Source: Sthenelais limicola (taxonomy: Eukaryota > Annelida > Polychaeta > Phyllodocida > Sigalionidae). From it: DNA of 64,000 nt. The first letter of the stretch is position 1. Each line of letters begins with the position of its first letter. The notes beneath the pieces are model-generated. The model made no database searches and was not told the origin of the DNA. It saw only the letters and a program-made list of their open reading frames with translations. This document shows positions 9,942-20,425 of the stretch, piece after piece. Both the position numbers and the translations under genes were made by a program. The DNA is taken from positions 115,556,218 through 115,620,217 of the forward strand of contig OW804098.1 in the NCBI GenBank assembly GCA_942159475.1, given 5' to 3'.

Positions 9942-10069
9942 CTATTGCACCTCTAATCTGCCTCTAATCCTCTCTAATATTTTACCGAATCGGTTCTCAC
10001 CTCGGATATCTGTAAGTCTCACGTCAACACGTCTGCCATTTTGGATCTTGACTTCCGGATGTATGCATC
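9942..10069 (-). pseudogene. Detached C-terminal end of the NADAR domain
   Basis: On the minus strand, directly after the 2.36-kb transposon, the frame carries the conserved NADAR ending: PEV, then GENRFGKILERIRG (the family's G-x-N-x-x-G-x-x-L-M/L block), then a TAG at 9942-9944. Deleting the transposon together with one of its flanking dinucleotides restores tgg-gcg-act-gga-tgc, joining this piece in frame to the part at 12437-12597. This is strong evidence that the element landed inside the coding region. Confidence 0.75.
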
Positions 10070-10071
10070 CA

Positions 10072-12436
10072 CCCTATGTGCACAAGCCAGTGGTTAGCTT
10101 TCCAAAGCAGGCTTACTGTAGCCTACCACGGCCATCTTTCACCCTGGCCAAACGTAACCAGTTGCGCAGCTACAGGTGTGTTACTGTAGCCACCCATAGC
10201 CAGCTACATGTAGCGTCATAGACGGCTACAGGTAGCCGTCCATAGCCGTCCTTAGAACAATTAATATAGCTTATAGATGCGAGGGTTCTTTAGGAGTGAG
10301 GAAAAGTTGTTTAGGTCCTCTTATGGCCATTTAAAATATGTAACAAATTGTACTGGCATGGGAATTATATGATGAAAAAAGAAGATAATACAGAAATAAT
10401 CTTTTGTAATCCTCTTTATTGCATTTGATATCAATGTACAATATATACTATACATATAAACCCTCTATAAACAAAGAATACATCACAGGAGTATATATAT
10501 ATGAATGAAATAAATATAATACAACAGTACTACTTATGATTGTCTCTCATATATAGAAGACACCCGAAATACTTGGATGATAGATAGGCCTATGTTCATT
10601 GTGTACAGGCATTTAACACTTCTATTTAGCAATCTAATTCATCTTACTCTACCATGAATAAAATGAATATTATTATTATTATGAAACTTTTATTCAACAT
10701 TCACATAGTGCATACATATAGCTCATTATAAATCAAGAAAAGGACAGAGATCGATCTCCTATAGAGGTCTTCCGACATGCCCCTTTGAAATAATATGTAA
10801 TGATGGGTTAACTATGAATATAAACATGATTGTAATGTAGAGATTCATCTATGAATCTATGTTGGGGACGTTTGATTGTTCTGTGTCTGCACTGGGTAAT
10901 ACCTCTTGAAGACCTCTGCAATATAATCATATAAATATATGGTTATAACACATCAATAATCAAGTCACTCAAAGGCCAAGCAAATACCTTTAATTATCTT
11001 TATTCACGAATACCCATTTTACCCATCTACAGGAACAGCAGGCTATGTCTCTATTATAAAGAAATAACTTTGTAAAGAAAGAACAAGTTTATATCTAGGT
11101 TTAACAGCTTAATTTAGCTGTGGCATTGTGTACTTAACACCTATACTGACACTTTCGCTCAACCATTGAGGCATGCAAGGAAGGGGCAGGGGGCGGGGCA
11201 TGGGCTGGTATCTTTTTGACACCTTAAAAAGCTAATGTGAAACTTAGAAACGGGGGTTAGAAAGTCTTAAATCCTCCAAGAGTATGGACGCCCCTTTCTT
11301 CAGTATAGGATTATTTTTTGCAAGTCAGTACAGGGAAATAAGGATTACATTTACACTACATTTACAATGGATTTCATCAAATGGGTTGGGAAAGTGAGAT
11401 ATCATGCTACACACAAACATGAAGAGGAGAGATATAGGCATATTTTACTGTGATGTGTGATGGGGATCTGAGGATAATTAATAACCCCATTTTTAGGTAG
11501 GTTTCTGATTACTCTGATGATTGTTTGACCATGCCTAAAAACTGAGAGCAATCCAACGAAGGGATCTTGTGAATAAGTGACATACATTGTGAGTAGTGCA
11601 GGTGGCAGAAGCATTCCTCACACCTGTGTGATTTGTCGCTTACTGCAACACTAAGACACAAAGAAATGCTAGCCTAGTAAACAATCCCGCCCTTGATTGT
11701 CTACTTTACTTATACACATCAGTATATATTTACACCTCATAATTACACTCAATATGAACGATTGTGAATGCCATTTTGTATGTCGATTTGAACCTGGAAT
11801 TTACACGCAGGACATGGAGCCCATTGTTATGTTTTATACCCGAGACCATGGATATATATTAAGGTCATTTCTTCTCCATATCTCTAAGGAAACAGACTAC
11901 TTAGCAATTAGTAAGATACTCACCACATATATGAATAGATGATCCCTTATTATGTGTAGGCTTGTGCATCTTCAACAGACTCCATTTTCGCGTTGATGTT
12001 TAAAAATATACGTTAGGTCACATGACTAATTATTTCCGGTGCCAATCATGTCTACAGTTAGCCTGTATTAGCAGGCTTTGTGAAGCCTGTAAAGGAACGC
12101 TTCATGTAAACACTGTTATCCCAGAATGTGTTTCCAATCATTGATATACAAATATATAATAAAATCATTGTCATAGTAGCCTCTGATACAGCAAATATAC
12201 ATATGTGATTTAATTAGGGTCAATACAGTGTATATTCTGGGTTACAATGTTATTTTTCTCCAATGGAAATAAGGTGGCTACATGAAGCCTGTAATGGACA
12301 AGCTTGCTTGTCCATTCTCATGGGGTTAGAGGGGTGTCCACAGGTGTGGACGCGCGGCTACCTGTAGCTGGAGCCTAGTTATCCACACCTACGGACCATC
12401 CATGGAACACCTTAGCCGCCATCTGTGCACATAGGG
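10072..12436. mobile_element. 2.36-kb non-autonomous DNA transposon inserted in the NADAR ORF
   Basis: Its ends are perfect 13-bp inverted repeats, CCCTATGTGCACA and TGTGCACATAGGG. It is flanked by the dinucleotide CA on each side (10070-10071 and 12437-12438), read as a 2-bp target duplication. The interior has subterminal GCCTAC/TGTAGCC-type inverted motifs near both ends and no transposase-like frame. It carries an (ATT)n tract followed by a LINE-like 3' tail near 10668-10700. The 2-bp duplication fits several superfamilies (for example some CMC-type or IS4EU-type elements); the class is undetermined. No gene is seen in the interior. Confidence 0.75.
10660..10710 (-). repeat. (ATT)n plus TTTATTC-type LINE/SINE 3' tail
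   Basis: On the plus strand a trinucleotide run is followed directly by GAAACTTTTATTCAACA. Read on the minus strand this is an AATAAA-like signal followed by a simple-repeat tail, the form of many CR1/L2/RTE 3' ends. The same arrangement recurs near 37035, 44455 and 56273. Confidence 0.45.
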
Positions 12437-12597
12437 CAGTCGCCCATTTACGGGATGTCGTTAACTCGAACAGATATTTTCCCTTGGTAGCCAATAATTT
12501 CCTTTTGAGTTCATCATCTTGAGCAAATTTGTGAAACACTATGTTTTCCAGTGCATTTTCCTCAATTTCCTTCCATTCGGGGGCGTTGTAACTTTCC
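12437..12597 (-). pseudogene. Out-of-frame middle of the NADAR domain
   Basis: In a frame shifted by one relative to the main ORF, this stretch encodes a clear NADAR continuation: APEWKEIEENALE, then FHKFAQDDELKRKLLAT, then KYLFELT and KWAT. These correspond to the family's W...M...KF.Q...L...L..T and E.t..WG.G blocks. The shift falls in the plus-strand run CCCTCCCC at about 12596-12603, so a single-base indel, or an assembly error in a homopolymer-like run, explains it. Confidence 0.75.
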
Positions 12598-14086
12598 CTC
12601 CCCTTTCCTTAGCAACGGCCGGGTGGAGTTCCCGCGCGATGCTTTCCGCTAGTTTGCTCTGGCCAGCTCTCGCTGCTCTAACTGCCTGGAAACAGTGTTC
12701 TGATGAATTAAAATACCTTCCAAAGTATTCCATCCTGGTAGGATGAAAGTTACTTAAGAAGCTATTTTCACCCTTGAAACCCAGTCCATTAGGGCCTACT
12801 TTAACATGGAAAATGTCTTCTAGCCTGCTACCCTTCGGTAATTTATTCAGATTGTGTACCGCGAACGTTTCTTCGCCCATGACAATGTGGTTAACAACCA
12901 GTTGCGCTTCGATATTTGCTAATCTTAGAAGTTTGACGCAGTTTTCAAGCATGCGAAGTTGATAATTGTTTGTCTGCCTGCAAAATTTGTTGAACCAAAT
13001 TTTCCCAAACTTTCCTTCATTCCTGATCTTTCTGCTGGCCTTCACAATCTTGATTTTTAACTCATTCGATGTCACAGCCAAGTAAACCGCTCTCCTTCTC
13101 CCTATCTCAGCTTTACCGATTCGGTAGATCGACTTTATGCTATTCTCTCTTACAGAAGGGTCAGCTATTCTTATAATGCTAATTGCCTTTGCCACTAGAT
13201 CTTCATTTCTATCATTTTGAGTAATGATTTTATCCAATTCATCTTGATTTTTTGGCTTTTGATTTGTCCAGTCCTCATCCACCCCTTCGATGATTAAAAA
13301 GCTATCATGGGGCCCTTCACGAGGTTTTAACCTTTTCTCCCATACAGATTTCTCGTCATTTACTGTATTATGAACTGGAATATCATCGTGTCGCCTTTCT
13401 GGCCTTAAAGCTTCGTTCTTATCTACTGGCTTTTTGTTCATAGAAACTTCCACTGATCTTACTCTTTTTTCTAACGATTTGAGGCTGGTTAACGAGCTTT
13501 CTAGATTTTTTATGCGCCTGGCAAAATCTTGAATCGTATTCGAGTTTTCCCACGCATACTCCTGGAAATCACCTTCCATACAACCTATGTCTCCTTTAAT
13601 TTTACCAATAAATTTAGCAAAGCTCTCTTCTATCATATTGAGATCTTCCCTCAATCTTTTTATTCCACGGTTATCCTCCTTTGTCATAGATTTGTCAGTT
13701 TTAAGGAAGTTATCACCCACCTCAGTTGTCGGCGACGACGTTTTCCTGGCGCTGTCAGCCGCTCCTGCTGGCCTGACATCTTCTCGGTCGAAGCTTTCGT
13801 GGGCATCAAACAGTATTTTCTTAACACTGCCGAATCTTTCGTGAAGTTTTTCCTCCACTTCTTTGCTGTCGAGTTCTCTTGCCCCTAATTTGGCTGAATC
13901 ATTCTCGTTGATCCTTTTTTCCTCGACTTTTTTCACTTTTCTGTCCCCGTCGATCCCATGATCGAGGGTCTGTGCGTCATGGCCGCCTTCTCCGTTAACG
14001 GTCTTTTTCTTGCTCGAAAAGGTTTTCTTCACTGAGGCTCCTAAAACTGCCTGCTTCATTCTAGTAAATAGACCTGGCGTTTCCAT
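12539..14086 (-). CDS. L1-type ORF1 protein with a C-terminal NADAR/YbiA-like domain (truncated by a frameshift)
   Basis: 515 residues as read. Residues 1-140 are charged and low-complexity. About 142-220 is heptad-like coiled coil (IKRLREDLNMIEE, then LESSLTSLKSLEKRVRSVE). About 262-345 resembles the L1 ORF1p RRM (FLIIEGVDE...SIYRIGKAEIGRRRAVYLAV), and about 346-425 resembles the C-terminal RNA-binding part. From about 438 a NADAR domain starts: FLSNFHP at 443-449 and SSEHCFQ at 461-467, matching the family's FSNF.P and EH.FQ motifs. The frame is lost near residue 496; the rest of the domain is in another frame (12437-12597) and beyond an inserted transposon (9942-10069). NADAR proteins are N-glycosidases acting on ADP-ribose-linked or riboflavin-pathway substrates. 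The role in a retroelement is unknown. The start at METPGLF is the first Met of the long frame. Confidence 0.75.
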   Translation of the reverse strand: METPGLFTRMKQAVLGASVKKTFSSKKKTVNGEGGHDAQTLDHGIDGDRKVKKVEEKRINENDSAKLGARELDSKEVEEKLHERFGSVKKILFDAHESFDREDVRPAGAADSARKTSSPTTEVGDNFLKTDKSMTKEDNRGIKRLREDLNMIEESFAKFIGKIKGDIGCMEGDFQEYAWENSNTIQDFARRIKNLESSLTSLKSLEKRVRSVEVSMNKKPVDKNEALRPERRHDDIPVHNTVNDEKSVWEKRLKPREGPHDSFLIIEGVDEDWTNQKPKNQDELDKIITQNDRNEDLVAKAISIIRIADPSVRENSIKSIYRIGKAEIGRRRAVYLAVTSNELKIKIVKASRKIRNEGKFGKIWFNKFCRQTNNYQLRMLENCVKLLRLANIEAQLVVNHIVMGEETFAVHNLNKLPKGSRLEDIFHVKVGPNGLGFKGENSFLSNFHPTRMEYFGRYFNSSEHCFQAVRAARAGQSKLAESIARELHPAVAKERGGKVTTPPNGRKLRKMHWKT

Positions 14087-14217
14087 GATGTTTTCCTATT
14101 CTTTTGCACTAATTTTCTTGTCTAGGCGATATTTTGTCCAACTTTAACGGTTAGTTATGTTCTCCGTCGCTCACTCTAGCATGTTCAAGGTTCGAACGTT
14201 TTCCCGCCTCTAGTCAG

Positions 14218-14310
14218 AGAAAAAGAGTCATTTTGACTCCCTTTCAAGGAGGAGTCAATTTGACTCACTTAGAAAGAGAGTAAAACCTTTTTGACTCCCT
14301 TTTGTTAAGG
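14218..14310. repeat. GAGTCA/TGACTC motif cluster, left
   Basis: Five GAGTCA or TGACTC hexamers fall in about 90 bp, several as inverted pairs such as GAGTCATTTTGACTC and GAGTCAATTTGACTC. A second cluster lies at 15305-15535. The pairs look like AP-1-type half-sites or transposon sub-terminal repeats. Between the clusters (14311-15304) I see no gene; a short plus-strand frame at 14891-15109 has no recognisable product. Confidence 0.55.
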
Positions 14311-15304
14311 TTAATGCCTGCCCCCTCTCCTGCACTCCCAGTTTTTTTCTTTATGCTCAGAAAATCATCATTTCATCATTTTGGTTCATCATTTTCTTGT
14401 TGGTGTACTTCTTCATACCAGCTTCTGTAAAGAATAAAATACTTGATACGATAGAATCCATCCATAGTTACATTTCAATCACAATCACAATCAAATATTT
14501 GGCTTCTACTTTATTTAATATGATCTCAGTGTCATCTCAAAATTGTCATTTTGAATTGTCATTTTAAATTCACTTTACAAACTAATAATGACAGTATGTT
14601 AACATTCCTGACTCAGTGACTAGACATGGGCCATTAACAAATGGTTGATGTACACTCTATCTATCCAGACCTCACACCTCGAGCTTTCGCTGTAGGGCCA
14701 CCATTGGATCCCTTTGATGTTTACTCTAAGTAGGTCTCAAACAGAGTGTACATACCCTAGTCACGCATGGATTTTCTCCTAGTTTACACCACTAACAGAA
14801 TGCCCAAACTTGCAAATATAAGCACTCGGGTTCAACCTGAAAGTCTATAATACAATTTCAGTCTAAACACCTGAAGATAATACTCACCAGATGAGGAATT
14901 CAGTTCCGGAACTCGTCCTCACTCTCCCCACCATCCAGTTGTACAAAAATCCAAGTGTCATCCCAAATGAAGTGCCCAATGAGAGAGTACATTTGAGGAT
15001 ATGTGACTTTGGTCTGGTCCTCTGTCGTCACTGTGTGGGTGGCTTAATTGGCGCCAAAATCAAGTTACCCGCGCTATGTGAGACAGGAAATGGAACAGGA
15101 GAGGACTGAACTCCCTTAAACTTTCTAACATGTCATTCTGTTCATATTAATGAGAAACATCATATAACTACCATTAAACAGATAATTAGAAAGTTTTGAT
15201 CTGTGATAATGAGAAACCATATGTGCTGTTTGGTGTGGCAATGTTTGATAGGGAGGTTGTTTGTGATTGTTTGTGATTATAGAGATATTCTATACTGAAT
15301 ATTA

Positions 15305-15535
15305 GAGGACTGTGACTCGGAATCATGGTCCTGACTCCCTTTTGGAGTCTATGCCTGAACTTCCAGGCTTATTAGAGTCAAAAACAGAGTCACAAATGAT
15401 GCAACTAAAAGGCGAGTTAATGTGACCCTGATTTAGAGTGAGAAATATCTATAAAAGAGTCAAGCAAAACGAGTCACTTGATTTGACTCTTTTAGGAGCT
15501 GCTGGACTCGGATTTAGAGTCAAATGACTCGTTTA
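15305..15535. repeat. GAGTCA/TGACTC motif cluster, right
   Basis: At least eight GAGTCA/TGACTC hexamers in about 230 bp, including AGAGTCAAATGACTCG and CACTTGATTTGACTC. The density is far above the one per about 2 kb expected by chance. It may be the other end of the same element as the 14218-14310 cluster. Confidence 0.55.
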
Positions 15536-15589
15536 TGTTTTTCTGTGTATGAACGGATAGGAAGAGTTGGATAGAAATCTGTTCCTCTC

Positions 15590-16062
15590 TTCCCCTCTCA
15601 CCCTCATACTCACTCTCTCTCTCCTCCTCCTGTCTCCATCTTTATCCCCCTCTCCACCTCTCTCTTCCTCTCCCTCTCTTCTTCCCCTCCTCTCTCCCCT
15701 TCTCCCTTTTCTCATTCACCCTCCGTCTCTCCCTACCCTTACCATCCCCTTTTTCTCTCCCTCGCCTCTTCTCGCTCATCCTCTTATCCTCTCCTTTCCC
15801 CCCTCCCTCCCCCCTCCCCTCTACCACACCCTCTCCCTCCCCTCTTTGCTCTCCCCCTCATATGCCCTCTCTCTTCTTCTGCTCCCTCCCCTCCCCTCTC
15901 CGATTCCCCCACCCTCTCACTCCCCTCTTCCTTTATCTCGCCCTCTGCTCTCTTTCTCCCCTCTCCCTCTCTCTCCCCCACTACTCCTATCTCACTATCA
16001 TCCCTCTCCATTCTATCTCCCTCCCCACCTCTCTCCCCAACCTCATCTCTCTCCCCCTCATA
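15590..16062 (+). repeat. Polypyrimidine (CT-rich) tract of about 470 bp
   Basis: Almost uninterrupted C and T on the plus strand (TCTCCC, CCTCTCTC words). Long frames across it on both strands are low-complexity artefacts. Such homopurine/homopyrimidine DNA can form triplexes. A (GTT)n run follows at about 16068-16085. Confidence 0.9.
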
Positions 16063-16288
16063 TTTTGTTTGTTGTTGTTGTTGTTTTATATTTTACAAGA
16101 TTACAACGAAATGTTCCTTCATATAATGTACCAACACAGAATATGCACTTGTCTTTCAAACACCCAGCAAACAATGCTTCCCCGAGGCGGAAATGACACG
16201 CTACTGCACGAAGTTGTGCCCAACACCAATAGCCATTGTGCGTCCACCAAATGCCCGAGTGAAACGTTATCCTTGCAGCCTATGTATA

Positions 16289-16517
16289 TGGGTCAAGTTT
16301 TCAGAAAATGTACAATTTACCTTCACCAATCCTCTCAAATAACCCAAATTTCAGAGAAAAATACAGTTCAAAATACAGTTCAACCTACCAAACAGATAGC
16401 TAGAATCAATGCAATGCCGAATATACTTGCATTTACTGACCAAATTGCAGCCTAATTTGGCAGAATTTACTGAAAGTGTACAGCTGCCAATTGTACATTT
16501 TCTGAAAAGCTGACCCA
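16289..16517 (+). mobile_element. MITE-A copy 5
   Basis: Ends are TGGGTCAAGTTTTCAG and CTGAAAAGCTGACCCA, flanked on both sides by TA, which fits a 2-bp target duplication. From 16518 to 17699 no gene or recognised repeat is seen. Confidence 0.85.
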
Positions 16518-17699
16518 TATATAACAACTTGTATTCAGTACACAGCTTACATAGTCTCATCTTTGCAATCTTATTACTGAATTGGAAGCTACCCTCTGCC
16601 TAGCAGATCTTCCTGATAGTCCAATCTCTATTTGCGTTTCTCTACAATATTCAAAATATCTCCACGTGTTTATAATACGATTCTTGCGTCAATAACAGCT
16701 TGGCTTATGAATTCAAATGTCCGAGATAATCATCTGTTACATAGTTCTGTCGTCATTAATAGCGCGATTTACATTGCCAATAGTTTCAATTTGCATTTTA
16801 AACATAAATGAATAAATAAATAAATGTGCTAATAAATGTATTTTTACCTTTCACAAAATTTAGATGATATAAATGACAGAAATCTGTTTACTAGGAACCA
16901 TGCCAAGGGTCGGAAGGATCTAGTAGTTATGAATTCAAAGTCAACAAAGATCACTAATTCTCTGATCTATAAATGTCAATAAAAAGGTGGAATGAATTTC
17001 ATGTTAAAGCCCGCAAAATTGAGGACAAACAAACTTTCAAAAAGTACACGGACAAACTCTTGTCCCCTTCTGGCCTAAATAATCAATAACGCCGTTAATC
17101 ATAAAATAATTCATACTGTTCCTCTGGAATACATGAATCTCATTTTCACACCACCCATTGACTCCTTAAGCTCAATACCGTCATAATTAAGTCTTCTATG
17201 GTGACTGTATCTCCATTTCAACTTGAATTGATATACTCAGGTAGATCGAAAGGTAACTTGCTTTAGTACCTAACCAGGTGGAAGGGAAAGATAACATGTT
17301 CATATACCCAAACCTACCCTGGGAATCTTTGTACCTCTGAACTCGGGGCCTATCTATAATTGTATAAGAATCAAAACCAAAACTGAATGGATTCTGGTTT
17401 ACCTATGGCTTCGCCATGCACTGTTTATCTTGCACTGATACTGATGTTTACTCAGCATGTCTATGGCTGCCATATTTCTTTGGCACCTCCAACAACAACC
17501 AACAGCATACTGAACACTGTTATTTATTATTACCTCATCAACTATATCATACTCCATAGATTGTTGAATCTCTCTTCTTACCATCTCATGTTCACGTTAT
17601 CGAAACTCTGTAACATAATTAAAGGCCAAAGCAAGAATTAGGCCCTCAACGGAAGACCCATCTAAACAATTTATCTACTGCAATAACGAATTCTTTAAT

Positions 17700-17895
17700 T
17701 GAATTGATTTGAAACAACCCACATTTAAGACAAAAATGAGCTTCAAAATACAGTTTAACATAACAGAACTGATACTTTAAATCAATGCGACACCAAATAC
17801 ACTCAGATATACCCGGTATTCATCACTTGTCAGCCTAATTTAGGAGAATTTGCTAAATGTGTAGAGCTGCCAAGATTTTCTGACGATCTGACCCC
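17700..17895 (+). mobile_element. MITE-A copy 6, left end missing
   Basis: The interior (AACCCACATTTAAGAC and later GTAGAGCTGCCAAG) and the right end (TTCTGACGATCTGACCCC) belong to the family. The left terminal repeat is absent. Confidence 0.7.
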
Positions 17896-18000
17896 TATCC
17901 CAGACTTATCAAACGGTTTTTCTAGGTTAGTTTCAAGGTTTGGTGCAGAAATAGGAAGAGACACATCCCTTATCTAACATGTAACAGGCAGTTAATATAA

Positions 18001-18380
18001 ATGAAACGCTGTACCAGGCACCGTGTAACTTTGGTGCACGTGTTTTCCGTAATAGGGCAGTTGCATGTGCCACTGCGCATGTCTGTTACAGTGCAAGTTG
18101 GGATATGGATTCTGATGAAATCCGACATACCAATATTTAGCAAATCTTTTATCGAAAATTGCAAGAATGTTTTCACCAATACCATAGCTTGTATGAATAA
18201 TCAATGAAAAAAAATGCATGGCGGGAAAGATGGGGATTTGTGTCACGGAAGAATGTATAACACATAGATATTGGCATTAGAACATTGATAAATATTCCAT
18301 GGAGAAGATGGCATGTTTTCTATATATTTTGTACTGTACCCTTAGTCCCATAATTCCATGCGAATCAATGGTCCTGAGTA
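18001..18380 (-). repeat. Dispersed repeat C, copy 1 (minus)
   Basis: The reverse complement matches two other places in the window (24965-25796 and 31455-31795). Shared landmarks on the complementary strand include GATATTGGTATGTCGG-like and CATGCGCAGTGGCAC-like words, and CTCTAATGTCAATATC near the middle. It is non-coding; overlapping small frames are spurious. From 18381 to 18985 nothing is recognised. Confidence 0.6.
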
Positions 18381-18985
18381 TGACCATAACCATGACAATT
18401 TTTTCTGTGTGTCTCTCTCCCTACTTCTCAATCTCTATTTCCTGGGTATGATCAAAACTGCCACCCTCTCAGCTCTCCCGCCCTTGATATAACCTACTGG
18501 AAACCTTGGAACCAATCTCACTCACTCACACCCTCTCAGCTCTCTCACCCTTGATAATAACCATATTAAATTGTTGATAAACAACCAATCTCATCCACTC
18601 ACTCAATGTGAGCAACCAATCTCACTCACTCACTCCATGCGAATCAAGATTCGCGGCTATGCACATCCCCTATTTGAAACTGCTCCTACCTGGGAAATAT
18701 TCCAAATCCTTTTTTCTGGACAATTTTTCAGCTGAGTGCCCTGGCATAAAGAACACAGTATTTTTGCGAAGAAAATCCCACTTGTCTGTCTTCTGCCATT
18801 GGTCTGCCATCACTCAATGTAAAAGCACAATGAGAAAAGTACATTTGCTTCTAGTGCTCTCGCTCTAAGGTACACGGTTATCACATATATAGATCCCCAG
18901 CACTCTAGAAGCGGATCTATATCTACAGTATCTACGGCTAAAGGAATGTTAGGAGAAAGCTATTACAATAATAGAGGTACACATT

Positions 18986-19413
18986 TGGGATGTATCTCAG
19001 GAAAATGACTCACAAGTCACAGAATTGATATTTTCCAAAGTCATTTATTCACCAGATCTCTTTGCAGGAATGTTTTCATCTTTGGGGTATTTACTGTTGT
19101 AAGTCGTATAAATATGTGTACCAAGTTTCGGATTAGTGTATTTAATATATATGTATTTCTAAGGTCATTCTATGGAGTATATTTAGCTACTTTACTAGTA
19201 ATTGTCCACCAAGAAATATTGCAAACATTCGTTTCGAAAATAAAAATATCAAACTTAAAATATAAAAATACTTATTAGATATGTATATATTATATATTTA
19301 CGCCCTTACTGTTTACTTTCATTAGAATCTGCTTAATCTCATCTTTTCAAACATGATGATATCTCAAAATCCTTTTTTTGCGACTTGAGGCTCATTTTCC
19401 TAAACGCATCACA
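18986..19413 (+). mobile_element. MITE-B copy 4
   Basis: Nearly full length. The left end is diverged (TGGGATGTATCTCAGG), followed by the MITE-B interior, and the right end is TTTTCCTAAACGCATCACA. It directly precedes the tandem array at 19433. Confidence 0.75.
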
Positions 19414-19432
19414 TTTCACAGGGACTCGCTGG

Positions 19433-19970
19433 CCTACAAGAAGGAAAACATTTAATGATTTAATAATTGCACTAATGCGGTGTTATATTGGCCTCTTATT
19501 ACTTTGTATAATAATAAAGTGACTGTGAAAAGGACATTAATTTACATTCTGATTAGTATGTATGCTCTTACGACTATTGAAAGAGCCTACAAGAAGGAAA
19601 ACATTTACTGATTTAATAATTGCACTAATGCAGTGTTATATTGGCCTCTTATTACTTTGTATAATAATAAAGTGACTGTGAAAAGGACATTAATTTACAT
19701 TCTGATTAATGCGGTGTTATATTGGCCTCTTATTACTTTGTATAATAATAAAGTGACTGTGAAAAGGACATTAATTTACATTCTGATTAGTATGTATGCT
19801 CTTACGACTATTGAAAGAGCCTACAAGAAGGAAAACATTTAATGATTTAATAATTGCACTAATGCGGTGTTATATTGGCCTCTTATTACTTTGTATAATA
19901 ATAAAGTGACTGTGAAAAGGACATTAATTTACATTCTGATTAGTATGTATGCTCTTACGACTATTGAAAG
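19433..19970 (+). repeat. Tandem array of an approximately 153-bp unit
   Basis: CCTACAAGAAGGAAAACATT recurs at 19433, 19586 and 19820. The first interval is 153 bp and the second 234 bp, because an extra partial unit of 81 bp (from TAATGCGGTGTTATATTGG) is inserted. Copies are almost identical, so expansion is recent. Frames read through it are repeat artefacts. Confidence 0.85.
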
Positions 19971-20016
19971 AAGATCTTGGCAACTGGTATTTCAAAGAAA
20001 CTATGCCTTTCATAAA

Positions 20017-20425
20017 TGTGATGTGTTTCAGGAAAATGAGTCATAAGTCGCAAAATTGATATGTTTCAAAGTGTTTTATCACAAGATCACTTAATTGGAA
20101 GGTTATGATTTTTGGAGAGCTTATCACTTATATATATATGGATCGATGTATCAAATTTCAGAACAATGTATGTAATATATCCTTTCATTTTAAAGGTCCT
20201 CATATGGACTACATTTAGTAACTTTAGTGGTTATTGCTCCACAGAAATATTGCAAACATTTTTTCTCCAAAATAAAAATATCAAACTTAAAATCTAGAAA
20301 TACTTATTAGATTATTAGACTGTTTACTATCATTGGAATCAGCTTCATCTCATCTTTTCAAATATAATGGAATCTCAAAATCTTTTTTTTGCGACTTATG
20401 ACTCATTTTCCTGAAACACATCACA
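20017..20425 (+). mobile_element. MITE-B copy 5
   Basis: A well-preserved copy with ends TGTGATGTGTTTCAGG and CCTGAAACACATCACA, flanked by AA on both sides. From 20426 to 20945 no feature is recognised apart from short T runs. Confidence 0.85.

Noticed and set aside
14180..14200. GGTTCGAA resembling a tRNA B box
   Set aside because: No A box or cloverleaf could be built around it.
15567..16455. Long Ser/Pro/Leu frames and their Arg/Glu/Gly opposites
   Set aside because: They are translations of the polypyrimidine tract on the two strands, not genes.
18608..18868. 86-residue plus frame
   Set aside because: No motif or flanking exon signals, and it lies in a stretch of short TCACTCACTC-like repeats.
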